From JAWUWD01 sp034112085 (GTDB lineage: Bacteria; Bacteroidota; Bacteroidia; Cytophagales; Cyclobacteriaceae): DNA of 60,295 bases. The number at the start of each line of letters is the position of its first letter. The stretch's first letter is position 1. The stretch lies in the NCBI GenBank assembly GCA_034112085.1, contig JAWUWD010000005.1, forward strand, positions 1 to 60,295, in the 5' to 3' direction. Shown piece by piece: positions 35,689 through 44,066 of this stretch. Made by a program: the position numbers and the translations under genes. Under the pieces are notes generated by a model that made no database searches, was not told the DNA's origin, and was given only the letters and a program-made list of their open reading frames with translations.

Positions 35689-35895
35689 TTACTCCCAATC
35701 CCCTTCTTCCAGGTCAAAGATTTCATTTACAATGGTTTTAAATACTGTAGCCATCTTCAATGCGAGCAAGGTTGATGGCACATATTTTCCTTTTTCTATC
35801 GAGTTAATAGTTTGTCGTGATACACCGATCTTTTCTGCCAACCCTTCTTGCGTCATGTCATTTTTGGCACGTTCTACCTTTATAGTGTTTTTCAT
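35689..35895 (-). CDS. Xre-family transcriptional regulator
   Basis: A 68-residue protein that is a single helix-turn-helix domain: VERAKNDMTQEGLAEKIGVSRQTINSIEKGKYVPSTLLALKM, in which the TQEGLAEKIGVSRQTI part is the recognition unit. It belongs to the compact Cro/C1-type regulators (YozG-like). It is 4 bases downstream of a membrane-protein gene at 35900, a pairing that recurs widely in which the regulator controls its membrane partner. Target unknown. Confidence 0.92.
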   Translation of the reverse strand: MKNTIKVERAKNDMTQEGLAEKIGVSRQTINSIEKGKYVPSTLLALKMATVFKTIVNEIFDLEEGDWE

Positions 35896-35899
35896 AACC

Positions 35900-36310
35900 T
35901 TATCTTCTAGCTAAAAATAGATGAAATCGAATCACAAAGAATAAAGGCAAGGCGAACAGATTGTAAATCATCACTTTAAAATATCCATCGCTATATACCA
36001 TTAGTGTACTCATTATGATCAATCCAATATTCAGATAGGTAGCCCACAGCAAAGAGTCCAATCTGATTTTTTGAACATATTCATCCTCTATCTTTAGTTT
36101 AGAGAATCCAATCAAAACCAACCCTATGAGGGTCCCTATCAAGGCAATTTCATCAACAAAATCATCAATCCATACAGGAAAAGGATAAACTGTTTCAGTT
36201 GGTAAAATAAATTCCTGGAATAAAAGAAGTATTCCAAGAGTAAAAGAAGGCGATAAAATCACCCAACCCCATTTCTTAAGAGAGTGTGGAAATAAAAATT
36301 GTGTTTTCAT
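35900..36310 (-). CDS. Membrane protein paired with Xre regulator
   Basis: A 136-residue polytopic protein with four hydrophobic segments (ILSPSFTLGILLLF; EIALIGTLIGLVLIGF; LLWATYLNIGLIIMSTLMVY; MIYNLFALPLFFVIRFHLF). No family motif is visible. It is immediately upstream of the small Xre regulator and probably cotranscribed with it. In such pairs the membrane protein may be the regulated gene or a sensor, but that is inference. The 202 bases to the divergent aldehyde dehydrogenase are noncoding. Confidence 0.75.
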   Translation of the reverse strand: MKTQFLFPHSLKKWGWVILSPSFTLGILLLFQEFILPTETVYPFPVWIDDFVDEIALIGTLIGLVLIGFSKLKIEDEYVQKIRLDSLLWATYLNIGLIIMSTLMVYSDGYFKVMIYNLFALPLFFVIRFHLFLARR

Positions 36311-36512
36311 AATGTATGGTTTAGTTGATTGAAAGTAAAGTATTTTTTACAAATAGTCAAACAAACCTAACTAAAAATATGTGATGACGTTTCAGATTGT
36401 GTGTTGACTTATCTAACAATAGCAAAAAAAATCATTAACGCATTAGTACAAAATCTCCTATCTTGCAGATATAAGTCTTATGTCTAGCTTCTAATATCTA
36501 GTATCTTAAATA

Positions 36513-37955
36513 ATGCAAAAAATACAGAATTACATCAATGGTGAGTTGAAAGCGCCAGCTTCGGGCAAATATCTAGACAACTATAACCCAGCGGAAGGCA
36601 AAGTTTATAGCCTGATTCCAGATTCAGATGCACAGGATATTGAACAAGCAGTAGATGCAGCTAAGAATGCTTTTCCAATTTGGTCAAAGACATCGACTGC
36701 CGAACGCAGCAGAATCATGCAGCGCATTGCTGATTTAATTGAAGACAATTTGGATCGATTGGCGCTAGCAGAGTCTAATGACAACGGCAAACCTCTTGCT
36801 CTGGCTAGGTCTGTAGATATCCCAAGAGCCTCTGCCAATATGAGGTTCTTCGCAACTGCCATTGTGCACTTCAGTAGCGAGGCACATAAAATGGATGACG
36901 TTGCTATTAACTATACGACAAGAGAACCCGTAGGTATTGCAGGATGTATTTCGCCATGGAACCTACCACTTTATTTATTTACCTGGAAGATAGCACCCGC
37001 ACTTGCCGCGGGTAATTGTGTCATAGCCAAGCCTTCAGAGATCACACCTATGACTGCCTATCTCCTTGCTGAGCTATGTATTGAGGCGGGGCTACCAAAA
37101 GGTGTTTTGAATATCGTTCATGGATTGGGAACAAAAGCAGGACAAGCGATAATAGAGCATAAAGAGATTCCATTGATTTCCTTCACTGGAGGAACGGCTA
37201 CTGGAAAACATATTGCTTCCACAGCGGCACCTATGTTTAAGAAGCTTTCACTTGAGCTTGGAGGGAAAAACCCAAATATCATTTTTGCCGATTGTGATTT
37301 TGAACAAGCGGTGAAAACATCGGTTATGTCATCATTTGCCAATCAGGGACAGATCTGTCTTTGTGGTTCTCGTATTTTAGTGGAGCGATCTATTTATGAT
37401 AAGTTCGTGGATGCCTTTGTGGGGAAAGTAAAGAGGATGAAGGTTGGTGATCCGTTAGAAGAAAGTACAAGAACGGGTGCTGTCGTTTCTGAAGGTCATA
37501 TGAATAAGGTGTTGTCTTATGTCGAGTTGGCTAAAGAAGAAGGCGGAACAGTAGTAGCGGGAGGATATCAAGTCAAGGTAGAAGGCCGATGTGCTGAGGG
37601 ATACTTCATCCAACCGACTGTGATTACTGGGCTTGATCAAAACTGTCGCACCAATCAAGAAGAGATTTTTGGACCGGTGGTGACCATCATGCCATTTGAC
37701 TCACAAGATGAAGCGGTAGAATATGCGAATAGTACAGCATACGGTCTAAGTACTACTGTTTGGACTGAGAATCTGAGACGAGCACACAATGTGGCAAATG
37801 AACTCAAGAGTGGAATTGTTTGGGTCAACTGCTGGCTAGTAAGAGATCTCCGCACACCATTCGGAGGGATGAAACAATCAGGAGTAGGTCGTGAGGGTGG
37901 GCTAGAAGCTTTGCGCTTCTTCACAGAGACCAAGAATGTATGTATTAAATTATAA
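36513..37955 (+). CDS. NAD-dependent aldehyde dehydrogenase, 2-aminomuconic/2-hydroxymuconic semialdehyde type
   Basis: A 480-residue ALDH. The NAD-binding core contains ISPWNLPLYLFTWKIAPALAAG and VIAKPSEITPMTA, the general base is Glu248 in LELGGKNPNI, and the catalytic Cys is Cys282 in QGQICLCGSRILVE. The overall style, including CxC at the active site and NCWLVRDLRTPFGGMKQSG, is that of ALDH8/2-aminomuconate semialdehyde dehydrogenase, an enzyme of the kynurenine pathway and of catechol meta-cleavage. No other enzyme of either path is next to it, except perhaps the RidA-family protein at 54937. Monocistronic. Confidence 0.92.
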   Translation: MQKIQNYINGELKAPASGKYLDNYNPAEGKVYSLIPDSDAQDIEQAVDAAKNAFPIWSKTSTAERSRIMQRIADLIEDNLDRLALAESNDNGKPLALARSVDIPRASANMRFFATAIVHFSSEAHKMDDVAINYTTREPVGIAGCISPWNLPLYLFTWKIAPALAAGNCVIAKPSEITPMTAYLLAELCIEAGLPKGVLNIVHGLGTKAGQAIIEHKEIPLISFTGGTATGKHIASTAAPMFKKLSLELGGKNPNIIFADCDFEQAVKTSVMSSFANQGQICLCGSRILVERSIYDKFVDAFVGKVKRMKVGDPLEESTRTGAVVSEGHMNKVLSYVELAKEEGGTVVAGGYQVKVEGRCAEGYFIQPTVITGLDQNCRTNQEEIFGPVVTIMPFDSQDEAVEYANSTAYGLSTTVWTENLRRAHNVANELKSGIVWVNCWLVRDLRTPFGGMKQSGVGREGGLEALRFFTETKNVCIKL

Positions 37956-37982
37956 GCTTTTCATCATTAGTTCTTTAGTAAG

Positions 37983-39065
37983 TTGAAGGGAATCCAGTTT
38001 GTTAATATTGTCCAACTGATTTTAGTTTTTCAGAGTCTATTTTTTAGCTTATTTCTGTTTTCACAAAAAAGAGGGAAGCTGATTAGTAACAGAATATTAG
38101 GCGCATTCCTTGGTGTGTTGGCAGTTCACATGATTCTCAACTTTTTATTTGAAACCAAAAGCCAACAAGTAATTCCAGATATTACATCAACGCTTGGGTT
38201 TATCTACGGTCCATTAATCTACCTCTTTATTGTGAGTCATATTTACAAGGAACTGTCGTTCTGGCCAAAACAAATTTTTCATTTGATACCATGGGGAAGT
38301 TCAGTAGCTATAAGTCTTACTTCACCATGGGTTACAGATTATTTAGGAGTAGGCATATTCTTAAGTTTGATTATTTATATCTCACTTTCCTTCACTGCTA
38401 TCAGCAAATATCAAAAAGTACTTCGATATACTCAGTCCAAATTTGACTCCATAGCATTGAATTGGATTAAAAATGTACTTTATCTATTTCTTGGAATTTC
38501 AATATTTGAAACGATTCGCAATTTCATAATTCCTCATTCACTTCTACTGGAGAATTTTTTCTATGCACTTCTAGTTTGTGCGCTACTTGTATTTGTTGTC
38601 ACTTTAGTTTTTAAAGGGCTTAGGCAGCCAGAAATATTCAAGGGAATTACTATTGAAGATGAGGCCATTGCGTCATCTGTCCATGATAAATATAATTCTT
38701 CAAATATGCTTGATGTTGAAGCTGAGAAAGTGGCAGCAACGGTCCAAAAGTTTCTTGAAACAAAAAAAAACTACCTTAACCCTGACCTCAATTTGGAAGA
38801 GCTAGCTAAAGAAATATCCATACCGTCAAGAGTGTTGTCACAAGTTATTAATAGTCAATTTGAAAAGAATTTTTCTGAATTCATCAATGAATTTAGAATT
38901 GGTGAGGCCAAAATTTTATTGTCCAATTCATTAGAAAATAAAAAAACGGTTCTCGAAATAGTCTATGAATCAGGCTTTAATTCCAAGTCCAACTTTTACA
39001 CGGCTTTTAAACAAGAAACTGGGGTGACACCTCTACAATTCAAATCAACACTAGGTACTAAGTAA
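37983..39065 (+). CDS. AraC-family regulator with N-terminal membrane domain
   Basis: A 360-residue membrane-bound transcription regulator. Residues 1-215 carry about seven hydrophobic helices; the C-terminal ~100 residues are the AraC DNA-binding domain (DLNLEELAKEISIPSRVLSQVIN; the second helix-turn-helix ends in ESGFNSKSNFYTAFKQETG and VTPLQFK). The domain boundary lies near residue 255. The start is probably the TTG at 37983, because the first ATG comes only at residue 51, within the first helices. This type is common in Bacteroidota; its signal is unknown and no operator is visible. Confidence 0.88.
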   Translation: MKGIQFVNIVQLILVFQSLFFSLFLFSQKRGKLISNRILGAFLGVLAVHMILNFLFETKSQQVIPDITSTLGFIYGPLIYLFIVSHIYKELSFWPKQIFHLIPWGSSVAISLTSPWVTDYLGVGIFLSLIIYISLSFTAISKYQKVLRYTQSKFDSIALNWIKNVLYLFLGISIFETIRNFIIPHSLLLENFFYALLVCALLVFVVTLVFKGLRQPEIFKGITIEDEAIASSVHDKYNSSNMLDVEAEKVAATVQKFLETKKNYLNPDLNLEELAKEISIPSRVLSQVINSQFEKNFSEFINEFRIGEAKILLSNSLENKKTVLEIVYESGFNSKSNFYTAFKQETGVTPLQFKSTLGTK

Positions 39066-39150
39066 TTTTTCTAAATAATCAATCCAGTATCACGATCTTG
39101 GACGACTTTGAATAATGAGTGCTATATGTTTGCTGAAAAAATATATACTC

Positions 39151-40581
39151 ATGAACTCAAAACCAGTAATTAAAATCGTCAAATTCTTTATAATCATCAT
39201 CACCTGCACAGTATCATTAATTGCGCTATCAATTCCTATTTCCAGAATGGAACGGTCCAATGAAGAAATATTTCTGGTAGACAGTGTAGCAATAGCATTG
39301 ACGCATGTCAACATCCTGACATTCGAAAATCTAGATGATACGATCAATAATGTCCTTTATAATCAAACTATCATTATTGATAATGGCAACATTCAATCCA
39401 TTGGCCCAACTGAAGGGCAATTGCCGCAACACATTAAAATCATAGATGCTAAAGGAAAATACCTCATGCCCGGATTAGTTGATATGCACACGCATTTGTT
39501 CGATCGATCCGATTTGACATTATACCTGGCCAATGGTGTGACTACCGTTAGAAATATGATGGGATTCCCCATGCATCTAAAATGGCGAAAAGAAGTTGCA
39601 TCAGGTAAGCTGATAGGTGCAACAGTTTTTACAGCTAGTCCAACTATCAATAGCGGTGACAATGCTGGTCCATTTCATAAGAAAGTGAAGAATGAAAAAC
39701 AAATCAAAAAGGCAGTGGAAAAGTATGCTAAAGCTGGATATGACTTTATTAAGATTTATGATGGATTGGACTCTATCATGTTGGACGAAGTGTTAGCTGA
39801 AGCCAAAAAACACAATATGCCAGTAGCTGGTCACCCACCATACAAAGTTGATTTTGATGAACTCTTAAGTAAAGACATTGTTTCACTCGAACATGTAGAA
39901 GAAATTCTTCAAGGTGAGTTGAATTACAGTTACAATGAGGCGAGCATGAGAATCATTGCACAGAAAATTAAAGAAGCGGGTATATACGTTACACCGACCT
40001 TGTCTGCTTATCGACATATCCTCTTGGCATCCGAACAAAAAGAGTTGTTTTTAAGAAGAGATTCCGTTGAATTCATAAATCCAGTTATTCAATTCATTGG
40101 TCGTAAGCAATTGGGTGATTATATTGAAATGGAGGACAATTCGAATGTAAAACTGAAGTTCGAAATCATGAAATTAATAGTAAAAATACTTCATGAAGAA
40201 GGGGTTAATTTATTGTTGGGAACTGATACGGGACCAAACCTAACCTTGCCTGGTTTTACGTTGCATGATGAAATAATACTGAATATTAGTAGTGGCGTTG
40301 ATGCTTATTCAATTTTATATTCTGGTACCATGAATGCTGCAAAGGCACTTGGTATTGATGACCAATCCGGATCAGTATCTGTTGGGAAAAATGCTGATCT
40401 CATTTTGTTAAATGAAAACCCATTAGAAAAAATTAGTACTCTGCGCAATCCTGTCGCTGTATTTCAAAAAGGCACTTATTACAATAAGGAAGCACTATCC
40501 CAAATGAAGGAAAATGGTAAAGACCACTCTAGTACATTTGGAACAATCGGCAGACTTCTAGATAGCATATTAAGTAAATAA
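39151..40581 (+). CDS. Membrane-anchored amidohydrolase
   Basis: 476 residues from ATG 39151, which begins a signal/anchor helix (FFIIIITCTVSLIALSI); an alternative ATG at 39115 adds 12 residues. The metal-dependent hydrolase fold is shown by the entry motif PGLVDMHTHLF, the candidate carboxylated Lys in DFIKIYDGLD, His in PVAGHPPY and EHVEEIL, and the final Asp in LLLGTDTGPNL. The start (NILTFENLDDTINN) and end (SVGKNADLILLNENPLEKI) are typical of imidazolonepropionase/prolidase-like secreted amidohydrolases. Probable periplasmic hydrolase of cyclic amides or dipeptides; substrate unknown. Confidence 0.88.
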   Translation: MNSKPVIKIVKFFIIIITCTVSLIALSIPISRMERSNEEIFLVDSVAIALTHVNILTFENLDDTINNVLYNQTIIIDNGNIQSIGPTEGQLPQHIKIIDAKGKYLMPGLVDMHTHLFDRSDLTLYLANGVTTVRNMMGFPMHLKWRKEVASGKLIGATVFTASPTINSGDNAGPFHKKVKNEKQIKKAVEKYAKAGYDFIKIYDGLDSIMLDEVLAEAKKHNMPVAGHPPYKVDFDELLSKDIVSLEHVEEILQGELNYSYNEASMRIIAQKIKEAGIYVTPTLSAYRHILLASEQKELFLRRDSVEFINPVIQFIGRKQLGDYIEMEDNSNVKLKFEIMKLIVKILHEEGVNLLLGTDTGPNLTLPGFTLHDEIILNISSGVDAYSILYSGTMNAAKALGIDDQSGSVSVGKNADLILLNENPLEKISTLRNPVAVFQKGTYYNKEALSQMKENGKDHSSTFGTIGRLLDSILSK

Positions 40582-40640
40582 AATGATCAGAATTGATTAT
40601 ATTACTTTCCTATTGAACCAATGCTTAATGAAAAATATCA

Positions 40641-41069
40641 ATGAATAAACTCACTCCCTTTCACCTAGCTATTCCTGTTCAGAACTTAGAAAAGTGCAGA
40701 GTCTTCTATCGAGATATCTTGAAATGCTCAGAAGGCAGAAGCTCAGAAAAATGGGTAGACTTCAACTTCTTTGGACATCAATTGGTTATTCATCAAAAAG
40801 ACGGCTATAAAGCTGGGGAGTCACTAGAATCAAATGCAGTGGATGGAAAAGATGTGCCCGTGCCGCACTTTGGCGTGGTGTTGGATTGGGATATTTGGCA
40901 ACAACTCTCAGAAGAATTGAAATCCAATGACATCTCGTTTGTGATAGAACCTTATATCCGTTTCGAAGGAGATGTAGGGGAACAAGCTACCATGTTCTTC
41001 TTAGACCCTGAAGGGAATGCTTTAGAGTTTAAGGCATTCAAAGACATGACTCAACTATTTGCTAAATAA
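40641..41069 (+). CDS. VOC-superfamily protein (glyoxalase/dioxygenase-like)
   Basis: A 142-residue vicinal-oxygen-chelate protein made of two beta-alpha-beta-beta-beta units. FHLAIPVQNLEKCRVFYRDIL is the first unit with the His ligand; FFGHQLVIHQKDG supplies a second; PHFGVVL begins the second unit and EGNALEFKAFKD near the end holds the Glu ligand. The similar sequences are often labelled glyoxalase or extradiol-dioxygenase-like. Reaction unknown. It lies 59 bases downstream of the amidohydrolase. Confidence 0.85.
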   Translation: MNKLTPFHLAIPVQNLEKCRVFYRDILKCSEGRSSEKWVDFNFFGHQLVIHQKDGYKAGESLESNAVDGKDVPVPHFGVVLDWDIWQQLSEELKSNDISFVIEPYIRFEGDVGEQATMFFLDPEGNALEFKAFKDMTQLFAK

Positions 41070-41082
41070 TTGAGGGCTTTCT

Positions 41083-41823
41083 TCATGACATCTGTCTATT
41101 GAGCATCTTGAATGAAAACCTCGGAGCCAAACGACTCATCATTCTCACTAGATTTGACTGAGCTGGGGTTATCTCATATTTGTTTGATTTCAACCCTTTT
41201 ACCAGTGTCTTCGCCAGCTTATCTGGAGCCATCATTGATTGTCCGGTAAATTGTGAGACCATCTCAGTATCTACCAGTGGAGGCATGAGTTCAAAAACTC
41301 TCACATGGGTATTGGCTAGTTGATAACGCAGCGACTGTGTCCAAGAGTGAAGTCCAGCCTTAGTTGCACTGTAAACTGGTGCAGAAGCTAAGGGCACAAA
41401 TGCAAGGCCTGACGATACATTGACAATAGCAGATTCGAGCTTGCTTTTCAGCATTGGAAGAAAGTGGTGAGTCATCCTAATGGGCCCTAAAAAATCAATA
41501 TTAATTTCTCTTTCTTGTGTTTCCATCGATTGCGAATCAGCAGAGTAATCTATGTTTTCAAGTACTCCTGCATTATTGATTAATATATCAATTCCCCCAT
41601 TTGCTTCCAGGGTATTAACCAATTGAGAAATCTGCGAATCATCAGTAACATCACACACTTCTATCCTAAGATTAGACACCTTAGATTTAGCTACGTCAAG
41701 CTTTGACTTGTTTCGTCCACAGATAATTACCTCAGCACCATTCTCTATTAATTCATGGGCAATTGCCAGTCCTATTCCTGAACCACCACCTGTGATCAAT
41801 GTTTTTTTATTAGTTAACTCCAT
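41083..41823 (-). CDS. SDR oxidoreductase (DltE-like) under divergent HxlR control
   Basis: A 246-residue classical SDR: ITGGGSGIGLAIAHEL is the TGxxxGIG loop, ILINNAGVLENID the NNAG motif, NVSSGLAFVPL the catalytic Ser and VYSATKAGLHSW the YxxxK pair, all intact. It resembles DltE-like SDRs of unknown substrate. It diverges from an HxlR gene across 84 bases that hold a 17-bp perfect inverted repeat, so the HxlR protein very probably controls it. HxlR-type regulators often answer to electrophiles or quinones and control reductases, which would suit this enzyme; that is inference. Confidence 0.9.
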   Translation of the reverse strand: MELTNKKTLITGGGSGIGLAIAHELIENGAEVIICGRNKSKLDVAKSKVSNLRIEVCDVTDDSQISQLVNTLEANGGIDILINNAGVLENIDYSADSQSMETQEREINIDFLGPIRMTHHFLPMLKSKLESAIVNVSSGLAFVPLASAPVYSATKAGLHSWTQSLRYQLANTHVRVFELMPPLVDTEMVSQFTGQSMMAPDKLAKTLVKGLKSNKYEITPAQSNLVRMMSRLAPRFSFKMLNRQMS

Positions 41824-41840
41824 CTTTATTTATTCTATTT

Positions 41841-41888
41841 ACTTGCATTACACAAGTAAATTTAAATATTAACTTGTGTAATGCAAGT
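41841..41888. promoter_or_regulatory. Probable HxlR operator: 17-bp perfect inverted repeat
   Basis: ACTTGCATTACACAAGT (41841-41857) recurs in exact reverse complement at 41872-41888, separated by 14 AT-rich bases. Each arm is itself a dyad, ACTTG-N7-CAAGT, so the site may hold two dimers whose centres are 31 bp apart, about three helical turns. It lies between the divergent SDR and HxlR starts (41823 and 41908). A TATATTTG string, which fits the Bacteroidota -7 box TAnnTTTG, is at 41897-41904, with CTTG at 41873-41876 20 bases before it, inside the operator; a transcript from there would be nearly leaderless. Confidence 0.8.
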
Positions 41889-41907
41889 GTTTTATATATA
41901 TTTGTTT

Positions 41908-42258
41908 ATGAATCGCTCATCATGCCCAATTGCGAGTACTTTAGATCTCATAGGAGATAGATGGACAATGGTCATTTTAAGGGATGCACTATTCAAAAAC
42001 TTCACAACTTATGGCCAATTTCAATCTGCCCCAGAAGGTATATCCTCCAATATATTGGCCGCTAGATTAAAGAATTTGGTGAATAATGGAATCTTCGTCA
42101 AGAAAGGAGATGAAAAGAATAAATTGATAATTCATTATACACTTACTAATAAGGGGAGATCATTAAGAAGTGTCATTCTTGTTGTTGGATTATGGGGAAA
42201 TCAGAATATTCCCAATACAGATGATATCGTGGCTAAGATTGAGGCTGCTAAAAAGTAG
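41908..42258 (+). CDS. HxlR-family transcriptional regulator
   Basis: 116 residues from ATG 41908 (MNRSSCPIASTLDLIGDRW), chosen because HxlR proteins begin close to the conserved CPIA block; the longer frame from 41881 would start inside the operator. The winged-helix core includes WTMVILRDALF, FQSAPEGISSNILAARLKNL and YTLTNKGRSL. Cys6 matches the redox-active Cys of YodB-type members that sense quinones, diamide or hypochlorite. It is divergent from the SDR at 41083 and probably represses both genes through the shared operator. Confidence 0.92.
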   Translation: MNRSSCPIASTLDLIGDRWTMVILRDALFKNFTTYGQFQSAPEGISSNILAARLKNLVNNGIFVKKGDEKNKLIIHYTLTNKGRSLRSVILVVGLWGNQNIPNTDDIVAKIEAAKK

Positions 42259-42382
42259 CATAAAGAACTAGCTCTATTAGGCTCAATTGTCATCGAACCT
42301 TCCACTTATTATAACCTGTTTTAATTATAGATTTTATGATAATGAAGCCTTCTGATAGATTCTAGAGATTAGTTGAAATCAT

Positions 42383-43387
42383 CTATCTAACCAAATCTAA
42401 TAATCCAGCTTCACCGGCAGTAATATAAACCGATTGATTACTCAAGGCGATAGAGGTAGGGATATTGTCTCCTATATTTAATGTTTCGCTTTCTAATAGA
42501 GCAGGGCTATTAATATCAGAGAGATCCACTCTCAGCATAACAGGTTCATCATTACTATATCCTATGATGTACGCCATATCGCTAGATGTTTCAACAGCAA
42601 TGGCATTAATTCCAAAATCATAAAGATTGGTTTGTCCAAAGGCTGAACCTTCAATAAGCTGAACAATGGTGAGTCCGCCTCCATGTGCTACCAATAAGTG
42701 ACCCTGATAGACTTTGGTATGGATAGGGAATCCTACTGGAGAAGTTCTACCTTTTGTGAAACCAGCTTCTGGAATTCCTTGTTTAGAAATCAGCGTTGGA
42801 ATCCTTAGCTCCTTACCTAAAGAGAGTGACTCAATGCCAAATCTAGCATCGTCCACCGGAGTGTTAAAATCAGTGGAAATAAAAGCAGACAGTCCATCTT
42901 CTGAAAGTAACACGTCTGGATGTCCTCTATCCCTACCAAACGTGACTGGACCACTCAATTCACCTGAATTAGAATACTGAAAAAATTCCAAAAAACCTGT
43001 TCCTCCGGCAACAACAACATTTCCTGATTTCGCAGAAATTCCGTTAAAAGGCCCACCATGAACTTCAATAGGAGCATCTACTAGTTCTGGATTGTTAATG
43101 TCAGCGATAGAATAGACGGCTAGGGAATTTCGATTCCTAGCATCGATAATGAACAACAAGTCACCATCAACATCAAAGTCATCAATACTCCGCATATCTC
43201 TTGGAGGAAATACGTGGGCGATGACTTGATCAGTGATAATATCTGTAACAATCAAACCACCTTCTCCATAGGCTACAAAAATTCTATTGTCAAATACCTT
43301 TACAACCCCTGGAAAATGATTAGGCACTACATAGTCTCTACTACAGCCTAATGAAAGTAAAAGAATATAAATGAAGTATCTTTTCAT
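42383..43387 (-). CDS. Lipoprotein with LVIVD-type beta-propeller
   Basis: 334 residues from ATG 43387; signal peptide MKRYFIYILLLSLGCSRDY with lipobox Cys at residue 15. The mature chain is a series of short beta repeats with phrases such as DNRIFVAYGEGGLIVTDI, DGDLLFIIDARNRNSLAVYS, VYQGHLLVAHGGGLTIVQLI, and NQSVYITAGEAGLLDLV, typical of LVIVD-repeat beta-propellers. These bind other molecules on the cell surface rather than catalyse. No partner is evident. It is divergent from the gene at 43470 and separated by 124 noncoding bases from the HxlR gene end. Confidence 0.8.
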   Translation of the reverse strand: MKRYFIYILLLSLGCSRDYVVPNHFPGVVKVFDNRIFVAYGEGGLIVTDIITDQVIAHVFPPRDMRSIDDFDVDGDLLFIIDARNRNSLAVYSIADINNPELVDAPIEVHGGPFNGISAKSGNVVVAGGTGFLEFFQYSNSGELSGPVTFGRDRGHPDVLLSEDGLSAFISTDFNTPVDDARFGIESLSLGKELRIPTLISKQGIPEAGFTKGRTSPVGFPIHTKVYQGHLLVAHGGGLTIVQLIEGSAFGQTNLYDFGINAIAVETSSDMAYIIGYSNDEPVMLRVDLSDINSPALLESETLNIGDNIPTSIALSNQSVYITAGEAGLLDLVR

Positions 43388-43469
43388 TCTGTAAATATAT
43401 ACACATTGACATAATAGAATTGTCATAGTTTCGACTTTTACAAAAGGAAAATATTTGTTAATTCGTGCT

Positions 43470-44066
43470 ATGAAAACTTATCTCCACGCCATTATTTTAT
43501 TTATTGCATGCCTTTTGGTGATAGAACCTGCGATAGCACAAACTGTTTCTTCCGTAGAATTACAGATAGCCCTACCTAACTCCTATGATGGGGCAGTGAT
43601 ATCTCCATCTGCTCAATTTGATTTTAACAACCACACTTGGAGTATTGGCCCGACCATTTTACTTTCTTATGGCGATAACATTGAACAGCGAGAGGGTGTA
43701 AAACTTAGTGGCTTATACATTGGTTATGCCAATTATCTGCACGGGAGATCAGAGAAGTTTAATCTGTTTCATTCTTTTGATTTGATCTTGCAGAGAATCA
43801 ACGATGAGCAGGATTCAAGATACTTCAATACAGCATCCAATAACTTCGAGGAGTTTGAACTAGTACAAACGGATAATATCGTTCAGCTATTTGCAAATTT
43901 CGGGGTGCTAATTAAGTTATCGAATAAACTGAAATTGATTCAGACATTAGGGGTAGGTCTCAATACTACATTTAGATCTACAACTTCCCCTTTTAATGAT
44001 TTTAATGATACTTTCATCGCCCAAGATTGGCTGCTAAAGACTGGATTGTCTTATAAACTAAATTAG
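43470..44066 (+). CDS. Secreted beta-rich protein, possible outer-membrane barrel
   Basis: 198 residues from ATG 43470 (MKTYLHAIILFIACLLVIEPAIAQ, signal peptide shown by its hydrophobic core and AQ end). The mature chain has alternating hydrophobic strands such as FDFNNHTWSIGPTILLSYG and NLFHSFDLILQRIND, ending in LLKTGLSYKLN, which is the type of C-terminal strand found in small outer-membrane beta-barrels, although the very last residue is Asn. Function unknown. The end overlaps the last gene of the Rieske operon, convergent, by 4 bases. Confidence 0.65.
   Translation: MKTYLHAIILFIACLLVIEPAIAQTVSSVELQIALPNSYDGAVISPSAQFDFNNHTWSIGPTILLSYGDNIEQREGVKLSGLYIGYANYLHGRSEKFNLFHSFDLILQRINDEQDSRYFNTASNNFEEFELVQTDNIVQLFANFGVLIKLSNKLKLIQTLGVGLNTTFRSTTSPFNDFNDTFIAQDWLLKTGLSYKLN

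Noticed and set aside
43400..43440. TGACA-N9-TGTCA dyad between divergent genes
   Set aside because: Arms of only five bases in AT-rich DNA; too weak to list as an operator.
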